64,000 nt of DNA from NCBI GenBank assembly GCA_014155875.1, contig JACEFZ010002133.1, positions 115,001 to 179,000 of the forward strand. Direction: 5' to 3'. How positions within the stretch are numbered: position 1 is the first letter of the stretch; each line of letters opens with the position of its first letter. Origin of the DNA: Cepaea nemoralis. Lineage: Eukaryota; Mollusca; Gastropoda; Stylommatophora; Helicidae. Below the pieces are notes generated by a model. That model did not search any database. It had not been told where the DNA came from and saw only the letters and a program-made list of their open reading frames with translations. Both the position numbers and the translations under genes were made by a program. Of the stretch, positions 1 to 11,330 are shown in pieces.

Positions 1-640
1 AGACATAGAGAAAGACAGTGAAAAATAGAGAAGGACAGTGAGAGATAGAGAAAGACAGTACGAGAAAATCCTTGTGTCACTATACGAAAGGATATCAGTG
101 CATGATCTGATACATGCTGTTGGAGATAGCAGGGTGTCGAGAAGCTTCATTGCCAATGTCAGTCAAGAAAACTGTGAATGTTGATGATTAAGAACTCCAT
201 TTCATCCTGACTTCCAAGAGTACTGTGAAATCCAGCATTGCGTAGTGGGGTTGGCTTCCGTGTGAGTGAGAAGCTTTTCTAGAAAACATATCTGCTCGAG
301 TTAATTATGAATTATCAAGAGCGTAGTTCAATCTTGACTCGGTAAAATATTTGTATGGCTGATCAAAATCTAAACATCATCTTCACTGGTAATTTCTCAA
401 AAGTAATAAATCTGGGAAGACACATGAGGCACACTCGACTGTGATAGCCAATACTTGCCATGCTGTGTTAATGTGATTAACTCACTGTAAGATGTGTAAG
501 TATCAGTTTCATCTTCTTCTTCTTTTGTCCTGATGGCCCCTGTTGGGGGATATACCCACAGCTACCGATGCCAAGCTTTTGTAGCCCAGGTCATGGTTGG
601 TTGGATGTTGACTGGTTAGTTTATATGGTTTGAGTTAGCC
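1..640. other. Non-coding flank with the edge of a short tandem repeat
   Basis: Bases 1-60 hold about three copies of a unit of roughly 24 bp built on 'atagagaaagacagtga', probably the end of an array that lies outside the window. The rest to 640 shows no open frame with family resemblance, no tRNA-like fold and no repeat that recurs elsewhere in the window. Confidence 0.5.
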
Positions 641-3213
641 TTCTCAGACCAACCCTGGTTAATATAGCCAGTATCAGACCAACCCTGGTTAATATAGCCA
701 GTATCAGACCAACCCTGGTTAATATAGCCAGTCTCAGACCAACCCTGGTTAATATAGCCAGTCTCAGACCAACCCTGGTTAATATAGCCAGTCTCAGACC
801 AACCCTGGTTAATATAGCCAGTCTCAGACTAACCCTGGTTAATGTAGCCAGTCTCAGACCAACCCTGGTTAATATAGCCAGTCTCAGAACAAACCTGGTT
901 AATGTAGCCAGTCTCAGACCAACCCTGGTTAATATAGCCAGTCTCAGACCAACCCTGGTTAATGTAGCCAGTCTCAGACCAACCCTGGTTAATGTAGCCA
1001 GTCTCAGACCAGCTCTGTTAAATATAGCCAGTCTCAGACCAGCTCTGTTACATATAGCCAGTCTCAGACCAACCCTGGTTAATATAGCCAGTCTCAGACC
1101 AACCCTGGTTAATTTAGCCAGTCTCAGACCAACCCTGGTTAATATAGCCAGTCTCAGACCAGCTCTGTTAAATATAGCCAGTCTCAGACCAGCTCTGTTA
1201 CATATAGCCAGTCTCAGACCAGCTCTGTTACATATAGCCAGTCTCAGACCAGCTCTGTTACATATAGCCAGTCTCAGACCAGCTCTGTTACATATAGCCA
1301 GTCTCAGACCAGCTCTGTTACATATAGCCAGTCTCAGACCAGTTCTGTTAAATATAGCCAGTCTCAGACCAGCTCTGTTACATATAGCCAGTCTCAGACC
1401 AGCTCTGTTACATATAGCCAGTCTCAGACCAGCTCTGTTACATGTAGCCAGTCTCAGACCAGCTCTGTTACATATAGCCAGTCTCAGACCAGCTCTGTTA
1501 CATATAGCCAGTCTCAGACCAGTTCTGTTAAATATAGCCAGTCTCAGACCAGCTCTGTTACATATAGCCAGTCTCAGACCAGCTCTGTTACATATAGCCA
1601 GTCTCAGACCAGCTCTGTTAAATATAGCCAGTCTCAGACCAGCTCTGTTACATATAGCCAGTCTCAGACCAGCTCTGTTACATATAGCCAGTCTCAGACC
1701 AGCTCTGTTAAATATAGCCAGTCTCAGACCAGCTCTGTTACATATAGCCAGTCTCAGACCAGCTCTGTTACATATAGCCAGTCTCAGACCAGCTCTGTTA
1801 CATATAGCCAGTCTCAGACCAACCCTGGTTAATATAGCCAGTCTCAGACCAACCCTGGTTAATTTAGCCAGTCTCAGACCAACCCTGGTTAATATAGCCA
1901 GTCTCAGACCAGCTCTGTTAAATATAGCCAGTCTCAGACCAGCTCTGTTACATATAGCCAGTCTCAGACCAGCTCTGTTACATATAGCCAGTCTCAGACC
2001 AGCTCTGTTACATATAGCCAGTCTCAGACCAGTTCTGTTAAATATAGCCAGTCTCAGACCAGCTCTGTTACATATAGCCAGTCTCAGACCAGCTCTGTTA
2101 CATATAGCCAGTCTCAGACCAACCCTGGTTAATGTAGCCAGTCTCAGACCAACCCTGGTTAATGTAGCCAGTCTCAGACCAACCCTGGTTAATGTAGCCA
2201 GTCTCAGACCAACCCTGGTTAATGTAGCCAGTCTCAGACCAACCCTGGTTAATGTAGCCAGTCTCATACCAACCCTGGTTAATGTAGCCAGTCTCAGACC
2301 AACCCTGGTTAATGTAGCCAGTCTCATACCAACCCTGGTTAATGTAGCCAGTCTCATACCAACCCTGGTTAATGTAGCCAGTCTAAGACCAACTCTGGTT
2401 AATATAGCCAGTCTCAGACCAACCCTGGTTATTGTAGCCAGTCTCAGACCAACCCTGGTTAATGTAGCCAGTCTCAGACCAACTCTGGTTAATATAGCCA
2501 GTCTCAGACCAACTCTGGTTATTATAGCCGGTCTCAGACCAACCCTGGTTAATGTAGCCAGTCTCAGACCAACCCTGGTTAATGTAGCCAGTCTCAGACC
2601 AACCCTGGTTAATGTAGCCAGTCTCAGACCAACCCTGGTTAATGTAGCCAGTCTCAGACCAACCCTGGTTAATGTAGCCAGTCTCATACCAACCCTGGTT
2701 AATGTAGCCAGTCTCAGACCAACCCTGGTTAATGTAGCCAGTCTCATACCAACCCTGGTTAATGTAGCCAGTCTCATACCAACCCTGGTTAATGTAGCCA
2801 GTCTAAGACCAACTCTGGTTAATATAGCCAGTCTCAGACCAACCCTGGTTATTGTAGCCAGTCTCAGACCAACCCTGGTTAATGTAGCCAGTCTCAGACC
2901 AACTCTGGTTAATATAGCCAGTCTCAGACCAACTCTGGTTATTATAGCCGGTCTCAGACCAACCCTGGTTAATGTAGCCAGTCTCAGACCAACCCTGGTT
3001 AATGTAGCCAGTCTCAGACCAACTCTGGTTAATATAGCCAGTCTCAGACCAACTCTGGTTAATATAGCCGGTCTCAGACCAACCCTGGTTAATGTAGCCA
3101 GTCTCAGACCAACTCTGGTTAATGTAGCCAGTCTCAGACCAACTCTGGTTAATATAGCCAGTCTCAGACCAACCCTGGTTAATATAGCCAGTCTCAGACC
3201 AACCCTGGTTAAT
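641..3213. repeat. 30-bp tandem satellite array (about 86 units, two unit types)
   Basis: The unit is exactly 30 bp and stays in register for the whole block. Type A units read 'cagaccaaccctggttaat'; type B units read 'cagaccagctctgttacat'; both share 'atagccagtct'. The types come in blocks: A to about 1010, mostly B at 1151-1810 and 1901-2110, A in 1061-1150, 1811-1900 and after 2111. Bases 2161-2580 and 2581-3000 are identical by eye (14 units, 420 bp). A rarer variant, 'aatttagcca', recurs 750 bp apart (1111 and 1861). Because 30 is a multiple of three, the minus strand is open for 718 codons of a ten-residue repeat. No start, splice or family signal supports a gene there. Confidence 0.95.
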
Positions 3214-3774
3214 ATAGCCAGTATGGCACGTTACATCTTTCTTAGGTATTTATAATGCCCATGTTAATAATTGCCTCGGTGAGTCATGTATTATTGATTA
3301 TTTTTCATGCTTATTAATGCTTATTGTTCTTTTGTTGTCTTAGATTAGCTCCATAAGTGGTGTTGAGTGAAATAATGTATGAGAGGAAATAGAGAAAAAG
3401 GGCAGAATGTCAGACAGGACTGCGTGCCCAACTCTTAACTCTTTGAAAATAAAGAAAGAATGAAAGATTGATATCATACAATGATGTTGAAACAGAGAGA
3501 TTTGAGACATTAATGTAGGATACAGTGCTGTTAAAATAGAGAGACATCATCAATATATCATACAGTTCTGCTAAAACAGAAAAATGTATCCATCATCAAT
3601 ATATCATACAGTGCTGTTAAAACAGAGGGATAGAGCCATCATCACTTTGTTCAGTCAGATACTCCAAGTATCTCATAAACAGAAAAGCACAATGTGATGC
3701 CATTTCCATGCTCATGGGGACACCGTTGATTTTTTTTTTCAAAGTAGTGAGCATTGAACTTAAATTATTTCACG
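3214..3774. other. AT-rich non-coding stretch with a three-copy short repeat
   Basis: No gene seen. Around 3505-3640 a unit of about 46 bp ('catcatcaatatatcatac' followed by 'agtgctgttaaaac') appears about three times with decay. The remainder shows nothing I recognise. Confidence 0.4.
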
Positions 3775-3868
3775 GGTCAGCAATGCCGAATGGATAAGAA
3801 TGTTTTTAAACATCCGGTGTGCGATGCCGAGGGTAAGGGGTTCAACCCCTACACCGGATAGTTGAACT
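3775..3868 (+). repeat. Possible tRNA-derived SINE head
   Basis: 'aatgccgaatggataagaatg' is spaced from 'ggggttcaacccctac' as an A box and B box of an RNA polymerase III promoter would be, and the B box sits in a self-complementary T-arm-like stretch. No good acceptor stem or anticodon arm forms, so it is not called a tRNA gene. Only one copy is seen in the window. Confidence 0.3.
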
Positions 3869-3879
3869 AAAATGTTGAC

Positions 3880-5290
3880 CTATCGTCCTTAATTTGGGGA
3901 TGTGAAATTACAAGTACTTCTGAAGTCGGAGTCGGTTCGCCTGATGTTGAGAGGCACTGTTAATACGGGAAAGCTTATCTACACGCAAAATTCAGTCAAG
4001 AACTACTGGAAGTAGTGTGTATGGACAACCCCTTGAGACCGGTGTATGTCTTTTAAGGTTCATGTGGAGGCTTTTGGTGGTGAAGGCTGGTAGGGGACTT
4101 AATGCTTTAAGGTCGATGGCAGCAATCGGAGTAGAGCAGAGGATGCTTTACAGGCTCTTTTATTACTTAATAATTTCTGTCATTGAGTATGGTTTGGGGC
4201 TCCTGACAATATCAAAGAGCCAGCTTGAAAGGTTGGAGCGCATACAGAATGCGGTCATGGGGATGATCCTGGGATGCACACAGGACACACCAATTATATG
4301 CACTGGCATATCCTGGCGCTACCAACAATGGCGGATAGGCATTGTTTCCTTCAAGCCAAATGGTACCTGAGAGTTGCTGTAGATAGGGACTACCCCTGCA
4401 TGAAACCATAGATATGATCAAGGGTAATAGACTAAGACGAGGCAGGTCCTGGATGGCATAGGCAGGTGTGTAATCTAGAGACCATAAACCGTGAAAAAGA
4501 AGGGGTTGAAGTCAGGACGGACTGGCACAATGCCATAGTAACACTGGGCCGTGAGTGCAGAGAATTAGCAGCTGGCCGCACAGAGTTTCAGGTGCAACAA
4601 CTGATCCAGAGTAACACACGTCAATTTGACATAGTGATCTATACTGATGGGTCAGTGCTGAGAAACAAACTGAGTGGTTGGGGTTTCATTGTGAAGGCTA
4701 ATGGACGATTCTTAAAAAAGGGAAGAGTCTGGCATATGAGGCTATGACATCCATCTTTAGAATGGAGGTGGAAGCAGTCACAGCGATATTCCGTTAGTTA
4801 GAGGAGACCACTGCAATGCCCTTGATATTCATTACAAACTCAATGAGTATGTTTAGTAAGGGGGCGAAAGGAATGTTTCGTGTGGAATGGATCACCTCGC
4901 TTCAGAGATCACAGACTGTGAGAATTGTATGGATGTTTTGCCCTGGCCACGCGGGAGTGCGAGGGAACGAACAGGCTGATAGGCTGGCAGGGAATGCACC
5001 TATTTGTGGTAGATTACCTATGGACAAGGGGGAGGTGGTCGTGCGCCTTTGGAACCAAGTAGAGAAGGTAAGGGAACGGATTGAGAATCCGAATGAGGAA
5101 AAGATGATATTGCGGGAGAACGGCAAGGTTCTGGTTGAATCTCAAAACTGAGTGGGAAGACCTGGACAACTTTCAATCAGATAGCGGTTGGAACGATTAG
5201 TGGTGTGACTCTGTGCTGGCTGTTGAACGAGGGACGGAGCGCGTATAGGAATGTCCTGAGTGTAGTGACGGCAGTTCTTAGCTCAACTCA
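3880..5290 (+). pseudogene. Dead LINE fragment: reverse transcriptase C-terminus plus RNase H
   Basis: Three overlapping frames cover the 3' half of a non-LTR retrotransposon ORF2. Bases 4017-4370 read as the segment after the polymerase palm (EYGLGLLTISKSQLERLERI). Bases 4466-4747 contain the RNase H start IYTDGS, and 4816-5151 contain the RNase H end PGHAGVRGNEQADRLAG. RNase H after RT is typical of I/Jockey-like LINEs. Frame breaks and stops make it non-functional. The tail 5150-5290 matches the block at 32525-32690 and, more distantly, the LINE 3' ends near 20.0, 39.6 and 41.7 kb, so it is the 3' end of the same broad family. Confidence 0.8.
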
Positions 5291-5394
5291 AAGCGAGCGA
5301 GAGCAACCAAAAAAATTAGTTCACTGTGGAAACCAGTCCAACGAGTGGTAGAAGAAGGGGAGTGATAATTATTGGATCTGTGGTTGAGGGAACA

Positions 5395-5960
5395 ATGTAG
5401 GGCCTTGAGATCATCAGAGTGGGGCATGGGTGTGTAAAGAGAATAAGCATCACATAGACAAAATGGGGTGTAGGTGTGTAAAGAGAACATACGTCAAATA
5501 GAAAAAGTTGGGCGTGGGTGCGTAAAGAGAACACACCTCAAATATAAAAAAATGGGGAGGGGTGTGTAAAGAGAACCTAGATCAAATAGAAAACTCGGTG
5601 CATGGACGTGTAAAGAGAACATCTAACAGAAAAAGTGGGAAATTGGTATTTAAAGAGAACATTTAAGAGAAAAACCTAAGAATGAGCGTGTAAAGAGAAA
5701 CAGGGGGGAATGGGTTTTTTAAGTGAACATACATCAAATAGAAAAAGTGGGGCGTTTGTAAAGAGAACATACATCAAATAGAAAAAGTAGGGCATGTGTG
5801 TGTAAAGAGAACATAAATCAAAAAGAAAAGTGGGGATAGGGTGTATAAAGAGACCATCTAACAGAAAAAGTGGGGAATGGGTGTGTAAAGAGAACATCTA
5901 ACGGAGAAAAGTAGAAAATGGGTATATAAAGAGACCATAACCCAATAGAAAAAGTATGTA
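5395..5960. repeat. Degenerate minisatellite, unit about 43 bp
   Basis: 'gtgtaaagagaacatacatc' followed by 'aaatagaaaaagtggggc' recurs about thirteen times with substitutions and length changes. The short minus-strand frames over it (rich in FSLHTH) are a by-product. A decayed piece in the opposite orientation lies at about 8005-8100. Confidence 0.85.
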
Positions 5961-6349
5961 AATATTACGAGGCGTAAGCTGAAGAAAATTAAGGAAATTA
6001 AGGCATGTGTGATGTCTTTAATGTAACTGTGTCGATCTGTGACCAGACGTTGGGAAATGCTGTTGGGAAACTCTGAAATACCTTCCGTAGTACAAGAAAA
6101 GGGAGCGGGAATTTTGGACGTCATGATCGAGTTTTTCCAGCAGTCCTTGATGAGATCGATCTACTGTAAATAATCTGCTTTACGATGACTGCAATGTACC
6201 AGTTTACGGACACACACGAATTCCTAACATGAAGATTCTGTAAACATTCTTGTTTCAGATAACAGATACAACAAGCGCCCTGTTAGCATAATCACAATAT
6301 TTGGTGATGATGCGTATCAGAAAATATATTTCTGTTATCTCCACAGGAG
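5961..6349. other. Non-coding, nothing recognised
   Basis: Moderately AT-rich; no repeat shared with the rest of the window and no convincing open frame. Confidence 0.4.
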
Positions 6350-6456
6350 TCTCCGAAAAAACTTCACTCGTGAAGCGAAGGGCGCGGCCCGGAATCGAAT
6401 CCACAACCTTCGGAGCCCGAGTCAAACGGCTTGAGCACTTCGCCACGGAGACTCCA
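6350..6456 (-). repeat. SINE family 1 (tRNA-headed), head fragment
   Basis: On the minus strand the block begins 'ggagtctccgtggcgaagtg' (A box) and carries 'ggattcgattccgg' (B box), a clear tRNA-like pol III promoter. The same head occurs at 12590-12705 and 47450-47553 on the minus strand and, diverged, near 22133 on the plus strand. Confidence 0.8.
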
Positions 6457-6605
6457 TGGATCACATCACCCAATTAGTACCGTTTGTTCTATTTTTTGTT
6501 TAAATATATGAGTCGACTTCTTATGACCGACGTGGCTTTGTCGCGTAACAAGGGCCCTTTTGTGTTATCTTGTCTAGACCCGACGTTATCTGTTTTCCAT
6601 TCTAG

Positions 6606-6774
6606 GTTATCTTAATGCTGCTGAGGACTACTTCAATCACAACGTTTCTTGGAGACAGGTGCGATGCCTTGATCTCGGAGATAACAACGGACCTGTCAGA
6701 AACGAAACTGGGCATTATTCAGCTCACCTGTTCACAAAGCCACTGATGTTGTACAGTCACACAACACATGCAAG
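6606..6774 (+). pseudogene. Arylsulfatase exon-4-like pseudo-exon
   Basis: This block matches the real fourth exon at 46757-46929 in sequence and in both borders: it follows a 'tctag' acceptor and ends at 'gcaag|gtaaac'. Shared residues include LDL.DNNGPVRNET.HYSA.LFT. It is 169 bp against 173 bp, a net loss of four bases after the LFT segment, so the downstream frame is broken. The first bases of the following intron also match (gtaaactgtcacgtcaca against gtaaattgtcacgtcaca), so this was copied as genomic DNA, not from mRNA. It lies upstream of exon 1, so it may be left over from an upstream tandem arylsulfatase gene. Confidence 0.85.
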
Positions 6775-6789
6775 GTAAACTGTCACGTC

Positions 6790-7135
6790 ACACATCAATA
6801 GTGGGAACAAAATGGGATGAGAGAATCACCCGTGTAGAGCTCATGGAGAGAACTAGACAAATCCCAGTGAACCAAGAGATGAGGAAAAGACACTGGCACT
6901 GGATAGGACACACACTGAGAAATCCCATGGACAATATAACCAGACACTCTCTTGTCTGGAACCTAGAAGACAAACGAAATAACGGGAGACCAAACACATA
7001 CACGGACAAGAGAATTACGGACAGCGATGAATAATACTGGAAGGATATGGGGACAGCTGTAGGAGAAAGCCAAGGATAGGACAGTTTGGCGTTGGTTGGT
7101 TGAAAGGAGGGAAGAAGGAGGAAGCAGAAGAAGAA
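6790..7135 (+). pseudogene. Dead LINE ORF2 C-terminal fragment
   Basis: The frame from 6768 contains the characteristic end of many EN-type LINE polyproteins: RVELMERTRQIPVNQEMRKR, then HWHWIGHTLRNP, then NNGRPNTYTDKR, followed by stops. No polymerase core is present. It starts only about 15 bp after the arylsulfatase pseudo-exon, so an insertion may have cut that intron. Confidence 0.75.
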
Positions 7136-7253
7136 GAAAATGGTGAAAAGTAAAATGCCTACATCATCGCCAGTCAACCAGCGTATCCAACCTTTCATCT
7201 TCCTACCCCTAAAACTACTTAAATAAATATCATAAAACCTTGCCTTTGAATAT

Positions 7254-7396
7254 GGTGTATTTTTAATGAGTGTGCAGTGTTTGAAAATATTGCCGGTCCA
7301 AGTACAACCCTCTGTAAAGTTCATGAAACATAATAGGTAAATACAAACTTGGACCGGCAATATTTTCAAACACTGCACAGTCATTAAAAATACACC
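7254..7396. repeat. 143-bp foldback (50-bp inverted arms, 43-bp loop)
   Basis: Bases 7254-7303 are the reverse complement of 7347-7396 with one mismatch by eye (near 7270/7380). The arms start ggtgtatttttaatga and end ccggtccaagt. The 43-bp loop is unrelated. It could be a MITE-like insertion or a transcribed hairpin; no coding frame explains the symmetry. Confidence 0.9.
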
Positions 7397-8164
7397 CGAC
7401 ATCTTCTTCTTATAGCCTATCCCGTGTGACTGTAGCTTTCACCTCATATAATATCTGTACAAAGAACTGGTAATCTAATGCTGACTTAATAATTTAATGT
7501 TGACCTACTTACCTACCCGACCTCAACTTACCTACCTTAGTTATATAAAACTTGTTGTATTTGAAGATATATAAGAAAAGTCATAGCATACAAATTTCGT
7601 GGTATAGTATAAAGTGATTACTGATACCACGATATTGCTATATGTTTTGAAAGCACGGAAGGCAACGGGTGAGTCTTTAGATTATTCACTGTTCCACATT
7701 ACTTGCTTAAAATCTAACAGTATGCTTAAATAGAATCAGATACCGGCGTATATGCATTTGTATTCTAGATTCTTCTTCAAATGCATGGTCTGGAGTCTGG
7801 AACAGACATTGGCGATAATGACTAATTGTTCACGAATGCCTGACGTCCGATTGTTTCCGTCTTCTACTGCTGTCCTACGGAACGTATTTCGGAGTTTTTC
7901 GGCAGCATTTCTCAATGTCTGGTTACAGATCACCCCACTTACATTACAGATTCCACACATGCCTTAACCTTAATTTCTCTTCAACTTACTTCTGGTCATA
8001 TTTACATACTTTTTCTATTGGATTATGGTCTCTTAATACACTAATTTCCCACTTTTTCTGTTAGATGAAATAGATGTATATTAATGTTGTCTTTACACAA
8101 CCATTGACCAATCTGAAGGTCTCATGGCCCTCATATAACATTTGTATTTGAAAGTCTCATGGAC
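7397..8164. other. Non-coding; inverted scrap of the 43-bp minisatellite at its end
   Basis: At 8005-8100 the minus strand matches the minisatellite unit of 5395-5960 ('cccactttttctgttagatg' on the plus strand). A 9-bp inverted repeat, tcgtggtat/ataccacga, surrounds about 7597-7632. Nothing else recognised. Confidence 0.45.
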
Positions 8165-10323
8165 AAACGGGGCTATGGCTCGCCATAGGGGATGGATTCC
8201 CTGTGGTTAGATTTGTGTCCTAAACGTGCGACTGGCCTAGCAAGCAGGCAGGGGATCTTCATACTGCTCGTAGAAAAACTAAGATGTATAAACGGACTGA
8301 CCCAAACGGCTATCGACCAGGCAATGTTAATGGACTACGACATAGATCAGCGACTCGAAATATAAGCACAATGAACGTCTGCGGTTTCAATAGTAAAGAA
8401 GAAGAGCTTATAGAAACAATGGAAGAGGGGAGAATTGGACTGATGGGAATAGCGGACATCAGAACAAAGGGTAAAGGATGCAAGGAGCTCCACCACAGTT
8501 ACACTTTTGTTTACTCTGGAGTAGAACAGCAAGAAAGGGCAAGACACTGTGTGGGAATAGTCATCGAACCACGGCAAGCAAGAGGAATACTAGAAATAAA
8601 ATATATATCAGAATGAATCATAACAGTGAGAATAAAAGAACAAAAAATTACAACATATGTACAAATATACGCACCATGTAATGCAAACAATAATGAGCAA
8701 GAATGCGAAGAATTCTATGAAGACATACATGACGTGCTAAATCAAATAGATAAGCAGGACAACATCATAGTTATGGGAGACATCAATGCAAGACTAGGAC
8801 ATAACAGAGTAGGCATAGAAAAACATCTGGGAGCATTTGGAGATAAGCATAATGAAAGGAATGATAAGGGAAGTAGACTGATAGAGCTCTGCAGCCAACA
8901 CGACCTCTACATAACAAACACATTCTATAAACATAAAGACTCACAAGTATACACCTGGTATAAATGGAAAGATCTAGATACTAAAAGCCAAATTGATTTT
9001 ATATTACCAAGAAATAACAGAAAGAGAAATATATTAGATGCAGGGGCAGTCGCGAATTTTAAGTATAAACACAGATCATAAGCAGTCATTGCCACAATAA
9101 GAACCATCAGAAGAAGACAACAAAGAGCAGGAAAATAAATGCCATGAGAATCAGTAAACGTTAAAAAAATCTTAATAGATGGAAGCAGTATTTCGAACAA
9201 CTTCTCAACATCCCATCAGATGTCACAGGAATTCTAGAGGTCTACACAGATGCCATCGAAGAACTAGAACCAGACATACTAAAAGAAGAAATTATAGAAG
9301 CCATCAGATTAGCCCCATTGAACAAATCACCGGGACAAGATGAAATACCAATTGAACTAATTAAAGCAGTAAGAGAAGCAGGAACAGCTTGGCTACATAG
9401 AATATTCAACCATGTTTGAGTAGGACAACAGACACCACGAGACTGGGGAAACTCCATAATTATCCCAATTTGGAGAAACAAAGGCAGCAAAAGAGATTGC
9501 ACACATTACAGAGGCATTTCACTGTTGAGTCATACTGGGAAAATATTTTGCAAAATTCTTGAGAAAAGATTACGAACTATTATAGAACCCCGACTAAGCG
9601 AAACACAAATTGGATTTAAGAAAAACAAAGGATGCACAGATGCCATTTTTGCTCTTAGACAATTTATAGAAAAATCAATCGAATTCAATGAAACACTCTA
9701 CTTAGCCTTTTTCGACCAAGAAAAGGCATTCGATAGAGTAGACAGAAACAAGCTGTGGGAAATCCTTAAACAATATGAAGTGAGTACACATCTAACAAAC
9801 CTATGTGGAAGCTTATGCAACAACAATGAATGCATAGTGAGAGCAACCAGAGGACACTCAGAATCCTTCACCATAAGATCTGGAGTACGATAAGGTTGTG
9901 TCCTGTCCCCTCTCTTGTTCATAACATATATAGACAACATATGTAAAGAAACCAGCCAACAGAGATCGCAAGAATACCGCATGACGAAATGTATAGGGAA
10001 CATAACATGAAAATTAGCACAAGCAAAACAGAGGTAATGACTATGATTAAAGAAGAAACAACAACAACAATTCACCTAAATGAACATCCCTTGAAACAAG
10101 AAAAGAGTTTCAAGTACCTAGGAAGTATAATATCATCAAATGGCAGATCAGAAGACGAGATCGACAATAGATGCAGTAAGGCAAACAAACTCATTGGACA
10201 AATGGCACCAATACTAAAGAACAAACATACATCAATAACTACTAAGAAAGTACTTTACAACACAATCTTCCTACCAGCTCTATGCTACCAATGTCAAACC
10301 TGGACAATGACAGAAAAAGACCC

Positions 10324-10354
<31 letters not shown>

Positions 10355-10735
10355 ATCGCAACATTAGAAATGAGATTACTGAGAAAAATAGTCAACGTAT
10401 CAAGAAGAGATAAGATCAGAAATGAAGACATCAGAGTAGGTGTTATAGTAGCATTAAATTTTTTTAGAAAGCAGCAAAATCAAATGGCTTGGCCATGCAA
10501 GTAGGTTACCAGTCAACAGCATGCCACAACAAGCAATGATGTACAGACCAGATGGAAACAGAGGAAGAGGCCCACCACGTAAACGTTGGACGGAGGGAAT
10601 AGCAGAGTCCATGGGAATATCGATACATGAAGCCCATAATCGGGCACTTTCACGATGTTTATACTTCACCTCGACAGCGCAAGGTACAAGAGGAACATGA
10701 TGAGATGAGATGAGATGAGTATTTGAAAGTCTGGA
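8165..10735 (+). pseudogene. Dead LINE with endonuclease and reverse transcriptase, 3' (ATGAG)n tail
   Basis: The parts of a non-LTR retrotransposon appear in order but in different frames. An apurinic-type endonuclease spans about 8365-9080 (VQIYAP at about 8660; the catalytic IIVMGDINARLG near 8767; SQIDFIL near 8988). The RT fingers and palm span 9290-9905 (QIGFKKNKGCTDAI; DQEKAFDRVDRNKLW; GCVLSPLL). The YADD catalytic box is missing, since the sequence jumps from the FITYIDN region into the thumb at about 9990. The C-terminal part (FKYLGSIISSNGRSEDEID) runs to about 10500. A run of 24 C then 11 A at 10321-10355 interrupts the C-terminal segment. The 3' end is a short (gatga)n run at 10698-10718. 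Confidence 0.85.
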
Positions 10736-10838
10736 TCTGTTACAAATTGACACGACGCAGTAAATGTAAAGCCATAATTAGACATACAAGAACACTGAAA
10801 ATCATCATTATTTCACAGATTCTGGAAGGTATACAGCC
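10736..10838 (+). promoter_or_regulatory. Upstream flank of arylsulfatase exon 1 with a possible 5'UTR acceptor
   Basis: 'ttatttcacag' ends at 10817, 21 bp before the first ATG, and would serve as a 3' splice site for a 5'UTR exon. No TATA box or other core promoter is clear in the 100 bp upstream, so the transcription start may lie further away. Tentative. Confidence 0.3.
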
Positions 10839-11015
10839 ATGATGTGGCTAGTTTTTGTCATCTGTGTCACGGTTATAGTGCCGGCAACATCGGCAGAGAC
10901 GAGGCAAGATGCTAAATCTGGTCAACCCAATATTGTGTTTGTGTTAGCAGACGACTACGGCTTCCATGACATTGGTTACCATGGTTCTGAGATTAACACC
11001 CCGACACTTGATGCG
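10839..11015 (+). CDS. Arylsulfatase (B/I/J type), coding exon 1
   Basis: The exon encodes the N-terminus of a secreted or lysosomal sulfatase that hydrolyses sulfate esters, probably of glycosaminoglycans if it follows ARSB. Residues 1-19 (MMWLVFVICVTVIVPATSA) are a signal peptide with a likely cut after TSA. PNIVFVLADDYGFHDIGYHG is the N-terminal sulfatase signature; its two Asp are calcium ligands. The exon ends in phase 0 at GCG|GTAAGT, a near-ideal donor at 11016. The first of two adjacent ATGs (10839, 10842) is taken; either would keep the signal peptide. Exons 2, 3 and 4 below join in phase. Assignment to the ARSB/I/J group rests on the wording of exons 2-4. Confidence 0.88.
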
Positions 11016-11254
11016 GTAAGTTGTAAACAATGTTTGCTTTAACACTTACTGGGTCGTAGATCATTTATATTTTAAGCAAGAATATAATCCCTCAAAATTG
11101 TTTTTGACTCTTTTAGAAGGTCACAGCAGCTGCTAAACTGAGTACATAACAAAATCACACAAGTTAAAGAAAATATATGACCAGAGTTTGTTAGTCTGTT
11201 CTGATTAAATCTATGAATGAATCACCCAAAAAAACGAGAAGTAGATTGTGAGCT

Positions 11255-11330
11255 TTACTAAAACACGACTACAAGAGACAAATTGGACGTTGCGGCCAAA
11301 GCCTTCGTCAGCACAGGACAAACAAATACA
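11255..11330 (-). ncRNA. Hammerhead-ribozyme-like core of a Penelope-like element scrap
   Basis: On the minus strand 'ctgacga' is followed by a short hairpin 'ggc-tttg-gcc' and then 'gcaacgtcc'. A hammerhead core needs CUGANGA, stem II, then GAAA; here the last box reads GCAA, which should impair cleavage. Penelope-like elements are known to carry minimal hammerhead motifs in their terminal repeats. No Penelope coding sequence is nearby, so this would be a terminal scrap. Confidence 0.4.

Noticed and set aside
621..2777. 718-codon minus-strand open frame of a ten-residue repeat
   Set aside because: It is a consequence of a 30-bp satellite whose unit has no stop in that frame; there is no start context, domain or splice support.
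641..3213. CRISPR array
   Set aside because: Units are contiguous without unique spacers, and the genome is eukaryotic.
3775..3868. tRNA gene
   Set aside because: A and B box-like sequences are present but no acceptor stem or anticodon arm pairs convincingly.
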